Positions 1-7,816 are shown, numbered from the stretch's first letter. The stretch is DNA of 10,332 bases from Psychromonas sp. (GCA_023145575.1 JAGLDN010000253.1:1-10332); one strand, 5' to 3'. Made by a program: numbers and translations. Notes: a model not told the origin generated them from the sequence alone.

Positions 1-2
1 GA

Positions 3-111
3 CCTTTGGTGATTAACGCAGTTAAATATCGAGAGGGCAATTTTATGCCTAACAGCTTAAGCTTAGTACTATTTCCCTTGCTGAATTTGCATTTTGAAGT
101 AACATGGGTAT
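3..111 (+). repeat. Diverged repeat segment, copy 1 (upstream of ubiG)
   Basis: This segment resembles 2632-2733. Shared landmarks in the same order are a cctttg/cccttg start, gattaa, agttaa, an identical gggcaatttt (35-44 and 2663-2672) and an identical acatgggtat (102-111 and 2724-2733). The spacing between the last two landmarks differs by only six bases. The hairpin that is strong in copy 2 is weak here: GTTAA can pair with TTAAC around the loop gca, with broken outer pairing. A reading frame stays open from 3 to a TAA at 144-146 (47 codons) and matches no family I recognise; it could be chance or the end of an upstream gene. The segment's nature is unknown: a short non-autonomous element, a remnant of a larger one, or a duplicated regulatory region. 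Confidence 0.45.
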
Positions 112-189
112 ATATATTCAACTGTCAACTTTTCCAACTAATTTAAGTTATGCATTTGAGAATTGAATCTAAGATATTATTTATAAGCG

Positions 190-195
190 TATAAT
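190..195 (+). promoter_or_regulatory. Candidate -10 box for ubiG
   Basis: An exact TATAAT lies 27 bases before the proposed ubiG ATG. No good -35 hexamer sits 16-18 bases upstream (the nearest, ttgaat at 163-168, is 21 bases away), so this is only a candidate. The DNA here is very AT-rich and such hexamers arise by chance. Confidence 0.25.
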
Positions 196-222
196 TTATT
201 ATTTTTAACGTTTTACTAAACA

Positions 223-993
223 ATGGTAAATAGCATGCCAAACGAAATTTCAACAGTAAATAATAAAATCAAATTTAACCAACTCAATGTTGACCCTGCA
301 GAAATCGAAAAATTTTCAGCGATGGCTGAACAATGGTGGGATCTAAAAGGCAATTTTAAACCATTACACATGCTTAACCCGACCAGACTCCGTTATATCG
401 AAGAAGGTGTAAATGGCTTATTTGCAAAAAAGGTGGTCGATGTTGGTTGTGGGGGCGGTATTTTAGCAGAAAGCATGGCATTAAAAGATGCAAATGTCAT
501 TGGCATTGATATGGCTGAAGCCTCGTTAAAAATAGCCCAACTTCATGCGCTAGAAACAAAACTGCAACAAACTATCAAGATCAGCTATGAAAAAATACCT
601 GTTGAGCAGTACGCAATGGATAATACAGCACAATTTGATGTCGTTACCTGCATGGAATTGCTTGAACACGTCCCTGATCCTGCTTCTGTTATTCAAGCGT
701 GTTGTGATTTAGCAAAGCCAGGAGGCAGCGTCTATTTTTCAACGATTAATAAAACAATAAAAGCTTACTTAATGATGATTGTCGGCGCAGAGACTCTTTT
801 AAAGTGGATCCCAAAAGGCACACACCATTATGATAAATTTATTCGCCCATCAATGTTGCTTCAAGCAATTGATAAAACACAGTTGCTTTGTGAAGATCTT
901 TGTGGTGTAGAATTCTCTCCCCTCACTAATAAATTCAAAATTACCCAAAATGTTCAAGTTAATTACATGCTGCGTTGTGTGAAAGTATCATAG
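223..993 (+). CDS. ubiG: Ubiquinone biosynthesis O-methyltransferase UbiG
   Basis: SAM-dependent class I methyltransferase that in this family carries out both O-methylations of ubiquinone synthesis: the polyprenyl-hydroxyphenol (catechol) step and the final demethylubiquinol step, at the inner face of the cytoplasmic membrane. The 256 residues align end to end with E. coli UbiG (240). Visible features are the NVDPAEIEKF start of the conserved region (about 22-31), WWDLKGNFKPLH (38-49), SAM motif VDVGCGGG (72-79), acidic D96 after the second strand, the CMELLEHVPDP block (143-153) and a hydrophobic amphipathic segment followed by PKGTH (about 180-201), which in E. coli UbiG contacts membrane lipid. 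KFIRPS and NYML near the C-terminus are also family hallmarks. The first ~20 residues are a non-conserved extension; ATG 235 (residue 5) is an alternative start, and neither start has a clear Shine-Dalgarno sequence. It appears monocistronic. Confidence 0.96.
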   Translation: MVNSMPNEISTVNNKIKFNQLNVDPAEIEKFSAMAEQWWDLKGNFKPLHMLNPTRLRYIEEGVNGLFAKKVVDVGCGGGILAESMALKDANVIGIDMAEASLKIAQLHALETKLQQTIKISYEKIPVEQYAMDNTAQFDVVTCMELLEHVPDPASVIQACCDLAKPGGSVYFSTINKTIKAYLMMIVGAETLLKWIPKGTHHYDKFIRPSMLLQAIDKTQLLCEDLCGVEFSPLTNKFKITQNVQVNYMLRCVKVS

Positions 994-1283
994 CTATTTT
1001 TAGCATGTACATATCATAGCTAATCCCCCTCGTTAGCTGTTATTAATCAAGATCCTTTGTCTAAATCATGACTCAATTTTGCATTTTTATTGTTAACGCT
1101 GTACCTGAAGTTTTTTGTAGTAGATCACAACATATGAAAATAGTTAATCATTTAAGAAGTAATCTTAATCACATGAGATATTATATTAATAGCGATGGCT
1201 GACTGTTCAATCTAATGCCTTAAAATAAGCCACTTTTTTTGTTATTGGGCGTTATACATCTAATGCTAGCGATAAATAATCAG
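994..1283. other. Intergenic region after ubiG, no gene seen
   Basis: No credible coding frame. Minor structures are an 11-base direct repeat, tatcatagcta, at 986-996 (spanning the ubiG stop) and 1012-1022; a weak hairpin AGCTAA/TTAGCT (1018-1023 with 1033-1038, loop of nine bases) without a following T-run; and an inverted repeat TTAAGA/TCTTAA at 1152-1168. A run of seven T at 1234-1240 follows a weak TGGCT...AGCCA pairing. None of these is a convincing terminator. Confidence 0.5.
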
Positions 1284-1292
1284 CTCAAGTAT
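1284..1292. repeat. Left target-site duplication of ISAs1-family element
   Basis: Nine bases, ctcaagtat, immediately outside the left terminal inverted repeat, are repeated exactly at 2354-2362 outside the right one. The base before each copy also reads g, but on the right that g belongs to the element end. ISAs1-family elements are known to duplicate 8-10 bases of target, so length and position fit. Confidence 0.82.
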
Positions 1293-1315
1293 CAAGGCTA
1301 AATCACGAAGAGTTC
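1293..1315 (+). repeat. Left terminal inverted repeat (IRL)
   Basis: Begins CAAGGCTAAATCA. Compared with the reverse complement of 2331-2353 (begins CAAGGCGAAATCA), 18 of 23 positions match, and the first 13 differ only at position 7. The 161 bases from here to the transposase start have no other recognisable feature and probably held its promoter. Confidence 0.82.
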
Positions 1316-1476
1316 AATAAACAAACAGTTTCAGTCTAACTTTTTACTTGAATATTATCAAAAATGCTAACTAAATGTCAGTTATCTCACGCGAGCATTG
1401 TAAATTAAAAGAACGGTTTGCAGTTCGGTTTTAGGTATGATCTTATGCTTCTCATTACGCGATAGAGAAATATATA

Positions 1477-2343
1477 ATGAATTGATCAACGCTTATAAAT
1501 CATCTTTCAATTATTCGAGATCTTCGCCAACCTTGGAAAATTGACCATGATCTATCTGAAATTCTATTTTTAACAATAACAGCAACTATTGCTGGCTGAG
1601 ATCCTTGGGAAGAAATTAGTGACTTTGGAGAAGATAACCTCCAATGGCTAGGAAAATTTAGCGCATTTGAGCATGGGGCTCCTTCAGATCATACAAGCTC
1701 GCGTATTTATTCATCGATTGATCAGAAAGAGTTCAGAAAAGCTTTTTCAACATGGATGAATGACGGTCAAGAAATGACACATGGTGCCATCATTGTAATC
1801 GATAGAAAATGCTTATGAGCCTCGTATAATCAAAAAGATAAAAAAGATGCAATCCATATGGTTTCGGCATTTGCAGCTGAAATGAAGTGGTCATTGAGCA
1901 AGTAAAAACGAATCAAAAGTCGAATGAAATAACGGCCATCCCTGAATTACTGAAGTTGCTTGATATAAGAGGTGGCTTAGTTACCATTGACCCAATGGGG
2001 TGCCAAACTAAAATTGCAAAGAATATTGTAGATCAAGGTGGATATTACCTTCTCGCAGTAAAAGTAGAAATAGCGAAGCCCTCAATGCGTTTTTATATGC
2101 AACTTGAACACACTGGGCAATTGAAATTAAACTTCATTGGAAGCTTGATACAGTATTCAATGAAGGATTTCTCGGATCAGAAGATAAATGCCCTCTTAAA
2201 ATATGGCGATGGTAAGGCATGTTGCTATGAACTTAATAACAAATGAAAAAACATTTAAAGCCAGTATGCGAAGAAAATTTAAAAAGTCCAATCGAAATGT
2301 AAAATACATTGAGAAAGTCCTTATCGGGCTGGACCTTTCCTGA
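1477..2343 (+). pseudogene. ISAs1-family (H-repeat) transposase, broken
   Basis: DDE transposase remnant. Homology to YhhI-type proteins can be followed by switching frames. ATG 1477 begins M-N-stop-STLINHLSIIRDLRQPWKI, then SEILFLTITATIAG-stop-DPWEEISDFG and so on. In-frame stops in the first part are TGA 1483, 1597 and 1816 (the last at the Arg of the usual IDGKTLR motif, here IDRKCL-stop). Near 1884 one A is missing from an A-run, shifting to the frame of EQVKTNQKSNEITAIPELL and TIDPMGCQTKIA. After LLAVK (about 2063) the frame shifts again and about 85 codons are deleted, joining directly to THWAIEIKLHWKLDTVFNE, with TGA 2105 just before. A third shift near 2171 leads through TAA 2185 and 2197 to NMAMVRHVAMNLITNEKTFK and the terminal YIEKVLIGLDLS. 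The three DDE residues can still be found (D of IDRK, D of TIDP, E of HWAIE). The stop at 2341-2343 lies inside IRR. Confidence 0.93.
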
Positions 2344-2353
2344 TTTCGCCTTG
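2331..2353 (-). repeat. Right terminal inverted repeat (IRR)
   Basis: Read on the - strand from 2353 it begins CAAGGCGAAATCA and matches IRL at 18 of 23 positions. It overlaps the last codons and stop of the transposase remnant. Confidence 0.82.
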
Positions 2354-2362
2354 CTCAAGTAT
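2354..2362. repeat. Right target-site duplication of ISAs1-family element
   Basis: Exact second copy of ctcaagtat, adjacent to the outer end of IRR; pairs with 1284-1292. Confidence 0.82.
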
Positions 2363-2631
2363 ATGGCCATGTGACGTAAACATGCATTGTCATGTACAGG
2401 ATCGACGATCAGAACAAGGCTCAATATTCGACCTATCAACGATTCGCTGTGCAAATCGTTTGACAGTATAATTAACAACAAAATGCTAATTATCGATTGG
2501 TGATATTCACTTTTCGACTATTGGAACGTGGGATGCTTTGTTTTCATAATAAGCCGAGCTTGTACCCCGTAGAGCTTGGATACTTACACCAATCAACAAA
2601 GTTAAGAATTAAAGTCTTTATATTAATTCAA

Positions 2632-2664
2632 CCCTTGACGATTAAGGTAGTTAATCATCAAGGG
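2632..2664 (+). terminator. Strong hairpin, terminator-like
   Basis: CCCTTGACGATTAA pairs with TTAATCATCAAGGG at 13 of 14 positions (one C-A mismatch) around the loop ggtag. It is followed by gcaattttc, so the T-run is short (four) and offset by about four bases. It could be a rho-independent terminator stopping residual transcription out of the IS, or a structured leader of the kinase mRNA, whose start is 95 bases downstream. A terminator in front of a gene with no gene behind it is slightly unusual, so the leader/attenuator reading stays open. Confidence 0.45.
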
Positions 2665-2733
2665 GCAATTTTCTACCTCGTATCTTGTCTCAATTTATCG
2701 ATCGGACATTGCTTCTTAACAACACATGGGTAT
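2632..2733 (+). repeat. Diverged repeat segment, copy 2 (upstream of the kinase gene)
   Basis: Partner of 3-111. It contains the strong hairpin, then gggcaatttt (2663-2672) and, 71 bases from the start of that motif to the end of the segment, acatgggtat (2724-2733). The middle part is only loosely alike in the two copies (a ttgct core can be lined up). The two copies flank ubiG plus the ISAs1 relic in direct orientation, about 2.62 kb apart. Confidence 0.45.
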
Positions 2734-2735
2734 CT

Positions 2736-2740
2736 AAGGA
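2736..2740 (+). promoter_or_regulatory. Ribosome binding site serving leader ORF and/or kinase
   Basis: AAGGA lies nine bases before ATG 2750 (five-codon leader ORF) and nineteen before ATG 2760 (kinase). It is ideally placed for the leader ORF and too far for direct kinase initiation, which suggests that kinase translation depends on re-initiation after the leader ORF. Confidence 0.4.
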
Positions 2741-2749
2741 ATATATTTA

Positions 2750-2767
2750 ATGGCAAACAATGGGTAA
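2750..2767 (+). CDS. Putative five-codon leader ORF (MANNG) overlapping the kinase start
   Basis: ATG GCA AAC AAT GGG TAA has a well-spaced AAGGA. The kinase ATG (2760-2762) is inside it in another frame and the stop (2765-2767) falls three bases after that ATG, the geometry expected for termination-re-initiation coupling. Five codons can arise by chance, so only the placement makes it worth listing. The peptide itself has no recognisable feature. Confidence 0.25.
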   Translation: MANNG

Positions 2768-5700
2768 ATGGCAACGGCGAATGCATACGCTCGCAGTTTT
2801 ATTCATCGCATTTTCTTTTTATTTGCAGGCAAGCACCTTGCCCAAAAAATTAGTTGAGTGGGCACATACCAACCACATAATAAAAGTTGGCATTGATTCA
2901 AATTTTATTCCTTTTGATTATATTGATAAAAATAAAAAACCTGCAGGCATAGGGGAGCATACAAGGCAGAAACTTTCCAAAATTCTTCCCATTGATCTGC
3001 AAGTATCATCCATTAGTAACTTTGAACAAGAATATAACAATTTATTAAAAGGCAAAATAGACATTATTTCAAGCTGTATTTTGAATCAAAACAAAAATAA
3101 ACAAGTCTTATTTTCAACACCTTTGCTATACATGACCCCCATTTTAATCGTTACTCAAAATAAAGCGATAAAAAATGGAAATGATCTTAATCGATATCAC
3201 AAAATAGCCATTATTAAAAAAAATGCACCAACAGACTATAAAAAGTATATCACTGATCACGTTCTTAACGTAAGTACTGCTACAGAAGGTTATCAACTTG
3301 TTGAAAATGGCAAGATAGATGCCTTTATATCTTATTTGTATTTATATCAATATACGAAAAGTAAAAATGATTTTAAAAACTTAAGAGCACTTACCATTGC
3401 AGGCCTAAAGCCAATGCCCATCGGGTTTTGTGTTAACAAAAAAAAACCTGAGCTTGTGAAAATTCTGAATTGGGGCATCAATAACCTAGATAAAAGCTTC
3501 ATACTACCATTACAGCAACAATGGCGAAGTATTCACGCATCAGAAAACAGATTAAAAAATCATAAAAACTTAAAAAATATCCATGTAATATTAACCTATA
3601 TAACAACTATCTTTGTCATCATTATTTTAATCGGAATATTTTTTTCTAAGCGATTAATCAATATTTTTGCACATACACTTGATACAAAGTATTTTCGCTT
3701 TAGCTTTTTTAGCGTTTTATCCATCATTGTTTTATCTTTATTAGCCGCGAATAATCGTTTCCTCTCCGAGTACAAGAAACAGATAACACTCGATCAGCAA
3801 GCTTTTTGGGATTTATCACAAAATACAACTCAAAAAGCCTTCGCCCATTGGTATAGAAAACAACAAAAATCTGTATATACTATTATTAATGATCCTAAAT
3901 TTATAAATTTCACCAGACAATTAGTTTCGGCAACGGACAATAATAACCGCATTTTAGTGAATACAATAAGAAAAAAAATGCATGATTACTTTACAAATAA
4001 ATACACAATAACGCATCAAAAAATTACCTATACAATAAGCAGTACGAATGGAAAATACATATTACATTACATCAAAAGTTTACAAGGAAAAGCTTCATCC
4101 ATTAAATCTCAGCGACCAGCCCTATTTAAGGCAATCCTTAGTGGACAAAATGAATTTATCCCTCCTGTTTGGGAGATAGCTAATAACATCAACACCAGTC
4201 TAAAAGATAGAGAGCCTGAAATATTTATTACCAGTCCAATACGCAATGGAACAGGCAACATCATTGCAATTTTTGGTCTTCGCTTTGATCCCAATAAAGA
4301 TTTTTCAAATTTAATTATAGATAAACGATTAGGCCAAAATTTTGAGAGTTACGCAATTGATAGCTCAGGCTATTTAATTTCAGATACTCGCTATTCATCC
4401 GCTCTACAAAAAGATAGCATTATTCCTATTGGGAAAACCACAGTTTTACGAGTTCGCCTTCCAAATCAAGCACACAATCCCATCATCAATGACGCTAAAC
4501 TTGCAATAGATGGGAATAATTTTACAGGGTATCTTAACTATCGTGGTAAAGAAGTCGTTGGGCAATGGTTTTCCCTTAATGCGTTTAACTTTACATTAGT
4601 TAGTGAAATAAAATATTCCAAAATGTACAGTGACTATAATTATTTTCGTTACTTAATAATGCTTGGATTAATTGTTACTGGCAGCCTTGTTTTTGCTTTT
4701 TCTTTACTTATTTTAACAATTGCTAAACGTGCAAATAAAATTAGCAAGCGTTATCAGAATGAATTAATGCAACAAGTAGAAAAGAGAACAAAAGAGCTCA
4801 CTACATCAGAGCGAAGAAATAAACTCATTAACAGTTCGATAGCAGATGGTGTCGTTGGTGTTGATAGACAAGGAAATATTATCTTTGCGAATCAATCCGC
4901 CCTTGATATAGCAAGCGCTACAGAGCAATCGATGTTATCACGTAATATCATGGATTTATTAACCATAATTAATAGTCCAGTTAAAAGTTTTGAACAAACT
5001 CAAATTTATAAATCAATCACAACAAGTCAAATTATACGCGTGGCACATATTGATGTAATCTTCACCCTAGGCTCAATGCTTTCCCTTGAGCTGAGTATTG
5101 CACCCATTGAAAATGATGATTCTGAGCTAGCGGCTGTTCTCGTTTTCCGAGAGATAAGCGAACATTTAAAAGCAACTGAACAGATCGAAAAAATATTAGA
5201 GAATTTACCCATTTGTGTACTTATTATAAATCAAGACAATAAAATAGAACAAATTAATCACGCGGGTACTCTCTTAGTCGGATATCCACGTAATGAAATT
5301 ATTGGGAAATCCGCAGATTACTTTGTAAATTCTGAATTTGTTGAACAACAAAAGAAAATGGTCAAAGAATTTTTCCGTAACCCAGATACATTTAATAGCA
5401 AAAATTATTATCAAATATTTCAACTAACGAATAAAGCCGGCAAGGTAATTGATGCTACTCGAGTTTATACACCAGTGCATTTCCATGATGGTATCAAAGC
5501 TATTGTATTAATTCGAGATGTTTCCCTAGAGATTAAGGCAAAAAAAGCACTGATTGAAGCCAAAAATCTAGCCGATGATACAAATAGAATCAAATCTAAT
5601 TTCTTAGCCAATATGAGTCATGAAATAAGAACACCAATGAATGCTATTCTTGGTATGTCCCACCTCGCATTATCCTGTAACCTTGAGAATAAACCACACC

Positions 5701-7811
5701 AATACATTACAAAAGTACATGGCGCTGCTGAATCATTACTTAGGATCATCAATGATATTTTAGATGTTTCAAAAATTGAAGCCTGTAAACTCGAGATAGA
5801 GAATATTAATTGTAGTATTTATAGCATTTTTTATCATTTATCTTCCATTCTTGGATTCAAAGCGTTTGAGAAAAAACTTGAATTACTTTTTTCCATTTCA
5901 TCTGATGTCCCAGATCAAATCATTAGCGATCCTTTGCGCCTTGGACAAATCCTAATTAACCTACTCAGTAACGCAATAAAATTTACAGAGCAAGGTCAAA
6001 TTATTGTTTCTTTGAAATTGGCAGCGCAAAAACAACTCGGCAAAACTACACTTGAATTTGCCGTTCAAGATACAGGTATAGGGCTGAGTCAAGCACAGCA
6101 AAAGAATTTATTTCAATCATTTAACCAAGCAGACTCCTCGACTACCCGCAAATATGGCGGAACAGGACTTGGACTAAGTATTTCCAAGAATTTAATTGAG
6201 CTTATGGGCGGAAAGGTCCATTTAGACAGCAAAGAAGGGCATGGCAGTACGTTTTCTTTCACAATTGTGTGCGAAATTTCGCCTTTAAGTGATAAACTAG
6301 AATTACTAAAACAAGCGACTTCTTTGCCGCATTACAACATTTTAATTGTTGATGATAACCTGTGTGCACTTGATATACTTAAATCAATATTACTGTCTTT
6401 TAATTGCAATGTCAGCACAGCAAGCAGTGGAAAAACAGCCATTGACATTATCAATCATGCCAGTTTAAAATTTGATTTTGTCATGGTTGACTCGAATATG
6501 CCCGAGCTTGATGGTATTAAAACTTGCCAAATTATTAAAGATAAATACGGTTATACTGACAACCAATTCATACTAATCACCTCCAATTCTGGCGATGACT
6601 TAGCGTTTGATCAACAGCAACATAATATCAAAGCGGTTATTGTCAAACCTGTGCTTGCTAAAAATTTATTGAACGAATTACAAGATTTAAAGAATAAAAA
6701 TTTTAAACCACAAAGTATTAGTCAAAAAAATAAAACTAAATTACAAGAATACCAGCAATTACTCACGGGATATAAAATTTTAGTGGTTGAAGATAACTTA
6801 TTAAATCAGGAGCTTACCGTTGCCCTACTTTCAGAAGCACAGATTGAGATACAATGCGCAAATAATGGCCAAGAAGCTGTCGATTTAGTAAAACAACAAA
6901 AATTCGATTGTATTTTAATGGATCTACAAATGCCAATAATGGATGGCTATATGGCAACAAAAATTATTCGTAAAACACACGTTAACTTACCTATTATTGC
7001 AATGAGTGCAAATGTCAGCACAGACACTAAAGCTCACGCTCTCGAAGTTGGCATGAATGAGCATATCGGCAAGCCTATTAACTTGCATGACATGTTTGCA
7101 ACAATTTGCAAATGGGTATTACAACGCGCGCCTATAAATATTGATATTTTTCCTCCCGAAACACTGACGGCTGCCCCTACAAATACCTTACCAAATTTCA
7201 GACATATTGATGTTGGCAAAGGGATTTTAATCGCCAATAACGATCTTAAGCTCTATCTAAAACTGCTTGATAAATTTATTAAAGGGCAGCTAGAATTCCA
7301 ACAAAATTTTAAAAATGCCATGGAAACAGCACAACAAGAAGTGGTCATTCGTCTTGTACATACACTAAAAGGAAGTGCGGCAAATATAGGCGCTCTAAAA
7401 TTACACCGCATCTCTGAAAAATTAGAGTCAAGCTGCAAAAATATTGATAACCATCATATAAAAACTTTATTTGCACAAACGACTGAACAATTAAACAATG
7501 TCCTTACTGAGTTAACAGATTATTTTTTATTACAAAATAAAGAGCAACCGCACATTGCATTGACTGAGTTTACTTTCACAAATTCATTAATCACTGAGAT
7601 TGAACGGTTACTTGAACTTGTGACACAATTTGAAACGGAGGCGGCAGAGGCGGCTCAAGTAATCTCATTACAATTACAAAGCGCTAAAATATCTGCTGAA
7701 TTTGACAAAATAGTAAAGCAAATTGACAACTATGATTTCTCTAGAGCACAGATAAGCCTGAAACTATTCATCAAAAAAATTAAGCTAGAAAGTCAAAGCG
7801 TTGAGGACTAA
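2760..7811 (+). CDS. Hybrid sensor histidine kinase with solute-binding and Cache-like periplasmic domains
   Basis: Inner-membrane unorthodox kinase, 1683 residues. Domains in order: signal peptide (about 1-24, MGKWQRR then a hydrophobic core); periplasmic SBP_bac_3-type domain (about 38-255); TM1 (275-295); short cytoplasmic loop; TM2 (314-330); a second periplasmic region of about 300 residues, Cache-like (SYAIDSSGYLISDTRYS is typical); TM3 (631-655); coiled coil; PAS (about 686-795); PAS (about 808-920); HisKA with H954 in NMSHEIRTPMNAILGMS; HATPase_c with N1071, D1104 and GGTGLGLS; receiver 1 (D1198, D1199, phosphoacceptor D1244, K1296); receiver 2 (E1344, D1345, phosphoacceptor D1388, K1438); HPt with H1534 in HTLKGSAANIGA; helical tail (1599-1683). 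All catalytic residues are present. Start 2760 is preferred over ATG 2781 because it supplies the Lys/Arg n-region; a TAA at 2748 blocks anything further upstream. The ligand is unknown. The expected relay is H954 to a receiver Asp to H1534 to the downstream regulator. Confidence 0.93.
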   Translation: MGKWQRRMHTLAVLFIAFSFYLQASTLPKKLVEWAHTNHIIKVGIDSNFIPFDYIDKNKKPAGIGEHTRQKLSKILPIDLQVSSISNFEQEYNNLLKGKIDIISSCILNQNKNKQVLFSTPLLYMTPILIVTQNKAIKNGNDLNRYHKIAIIKKNAPTDYKKYITDHVLNVSTATEGYQLVENGKIDAFISYLYLYQYTKSKNDFKNLRALTIAGLKPMPIGFCVNKKKPELVKILNWGINNLDKSFILPLQQQWRSIHASENRLKNHKNLKNIHVILTYITTIFVIIILIGIFFSKRLINIFAHTLDTKYFRFSFFSVLSIIVLSLLAANNRFLSEYKKQITLDQQAFWDLSQNTTQKAFAHWYRKQQKSVYTIINDPKFINFTRQLVSATDNNNRILVNTIRKKMHDYFTNKYTITHQKITYTISSTNGKYILHYIKSLQGKASSIKSQRPALFKAILSGQNEFIPPVWEIANNINTSLKDREPEIFITSPIRNGTGNIIAIFGLRFDPNKDFSNLIIDKRLGQNFESYAIDSSGYLISDTRYSSALQKDSIIPIGKTTVLRVRLPNQAHNPIINDAKLAIDGNNFTGYLNYRGKEVVGQWFSLNAFNFTLVSEIKYSKMYSDYNYFRYLIMLGLIVTGSLVFAFSLLILTIAKRANKISKRYQNELMQQVEKRTKELTTSERRNKLINSSIADGVVGVDRQGNIIFANQSALDIASATEQSMLSRNIMDLLTIINSPVKSFEQTQIYKSITTSQIIRVAHIDVIFTLGSMLSLELSIAPIENDDSELAAVLVFREISEHLKATEQIEKILENLPICVLIINQDNKIEQINHAGTLLVGYPRNEIIGKSADYFVNSEFVEQQKKMVKEFFRNPDTFNSKNYYQIFQLTNKAGKVIDATRVYTPVHFHDGIKAIVLIRDVSLEIKAKKALIEAKNLADDTNRIKSNFLANMSHEIRTPMNAILGMSHLALSCNLENKPHQYITKVHGAAESLLRIINDILDVSKIEACKLEIENINCSIYSIFYHLSSILGFKAFEKKLELLFSISSDVPDQIISDPLRLGQILINLLSNAIKFTEQGQIIVSLKLAAQKQLGKTTLEFAVQDTGIGLSQAQQKNLFQSFNQADSSTTRKYGGTGLGLSISKNLIELMGGKVHLDSKEGHGSTFSFTIVCEISPLSDKLELLKQATSLPHYNILIVDDNLCALDILKSILLSFNCNVSTASSGKTAIDIINHASLKFDFVMVDSNMPELDGIKTCQIIKDKYGYTDNQFILITSNSGDDLAFDQQQHNIKAVIVKPVLAKNLLNELQDLKNKNFKPQSISQKNKTKLQEYQQLLTGYKILVVEDNLLNQELTVALLSEAQIEIQCANNGQEAVDLVKQQKFDCILMDLQMPIMDGYMATKIIRKTHVNLPIIAMSANVSTDTKAHALEVGMNEHIGKPINLHDMFATICKWVLQRAPINIDIFPPETLTAAPTNTLPNFRHIDVGKGILIANNDLKLYLKLLDKFIKGQLEFQQNFKNAMETAQQEVVIRLVHTLKGSAANIGALKLHRISEKLESSCKNIDNHHIKTLFAQTTEQLNNVLTELTDYFLLQNKEQPHIALTEFTFTNSLITEIERLLELVTQFETEAAEAAQVISLQLQSAKISAEFDKIVKQIDNYDFSRAQISLKLFIKKIKLESQSVED
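7803..7807 (+). promoter_or_regulatory. Ribosome binding site of the HD-GYP gene, inside the kinase end
   Basis: GAGGA is nine bases before ATG 7817 and lies in the last codons of the kinase gene, whose TAA (7809-7811) is only five bases before the next start. This indicates one mRNA and probable translational coupling. Confidence 0.7.
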
Positions 7812-7816
7812 AGTAA

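Larger units (their letters stand above)
1293..2353 (+). mobile_element. Degenerate ISAs1-family (H-repeat type) insertion sequence
   Basis: A 1061-base element defined by three agreeing signals: terminal inverted repeats at 1293-1315 and 2331-2353, a flanking 9-base target duplication (ctcaagtat), and between them a decayed transposase homologous to the E. coli H-repeat proteins (YhhI type). The family is usually about 1.2-1.35 kb. Adding back the roughly 85 codons missing from the transposase brings this copy to about 1.3 kb. It cannot encode a working transposase. The well-kept ends mean it might still be mobilised in trans by an intact relative, which is inference. It splits the intergenic region between ubiG and the sensor kinase gene. 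Confidence 0.88.
2363..2749. other. Non-coding region between the IS relic and the kinase gene
   Basis: No recognisable gene. A frame open from 2497 to 2853 gives a 118-residue product without a ribosome site or any resemblance I can name; it overlaps the kinase start and is probably not real. A near-perfect TTGACA (2460-2465) lies one base before TATAAT (2467-2472), so the pair cannot act as one promoter. The right third carries the hairpin and the diverged repeat listed separately. The kinase promoter must lie here or further upstream but is not evident. Confidence 0.45.

Noticed and set aside
986..1022. Eleven-base direct repeat tatcatagcta around the ubiG stop.
   Set aside because: Short, AT-rich and without associated structure; likely chance or a small local duplication.
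1240..1300. gggcgttatac near 1247-1257, resembling the end of an integron attC site.
   Set aside because: No matching complementary left half or cassette structure, and no integrase in the window.
1477..2343. Stops in the transposase are often TGA (1483, 1597, 1816, 2105), which could hint at stop-codon recoding or selenocysteine.
   Set aside because: TAA stops, three frame changes and a large deletion occur in the same gene, and at 1816 the TGA sits at a position usually held by Arg (CGA to TGA). Decay explains all of it.
2460..2472. TTGACA followed almost at once by TATAAT.
   Set aside because: Only one base separates them, so they cannot be the -35 and -10 of one promoter; no suitable partner for either at 16-18 bases.
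2233..2481. An 82-codon open frame on the - strand spanning the IS end and its flank.
   Set aside because: About half of it is the antisense of the transposase C-terminus and it crosses the IS boundary; no ribosome site or family resemblance.
2497..2853. A 118-codon open frame on the + strand overlapping the kinase start.
   Set aside because: No ribosome site or recognisable domain; it runs into the kinase signal-peptide region in another frame and contains the hairpin segment.
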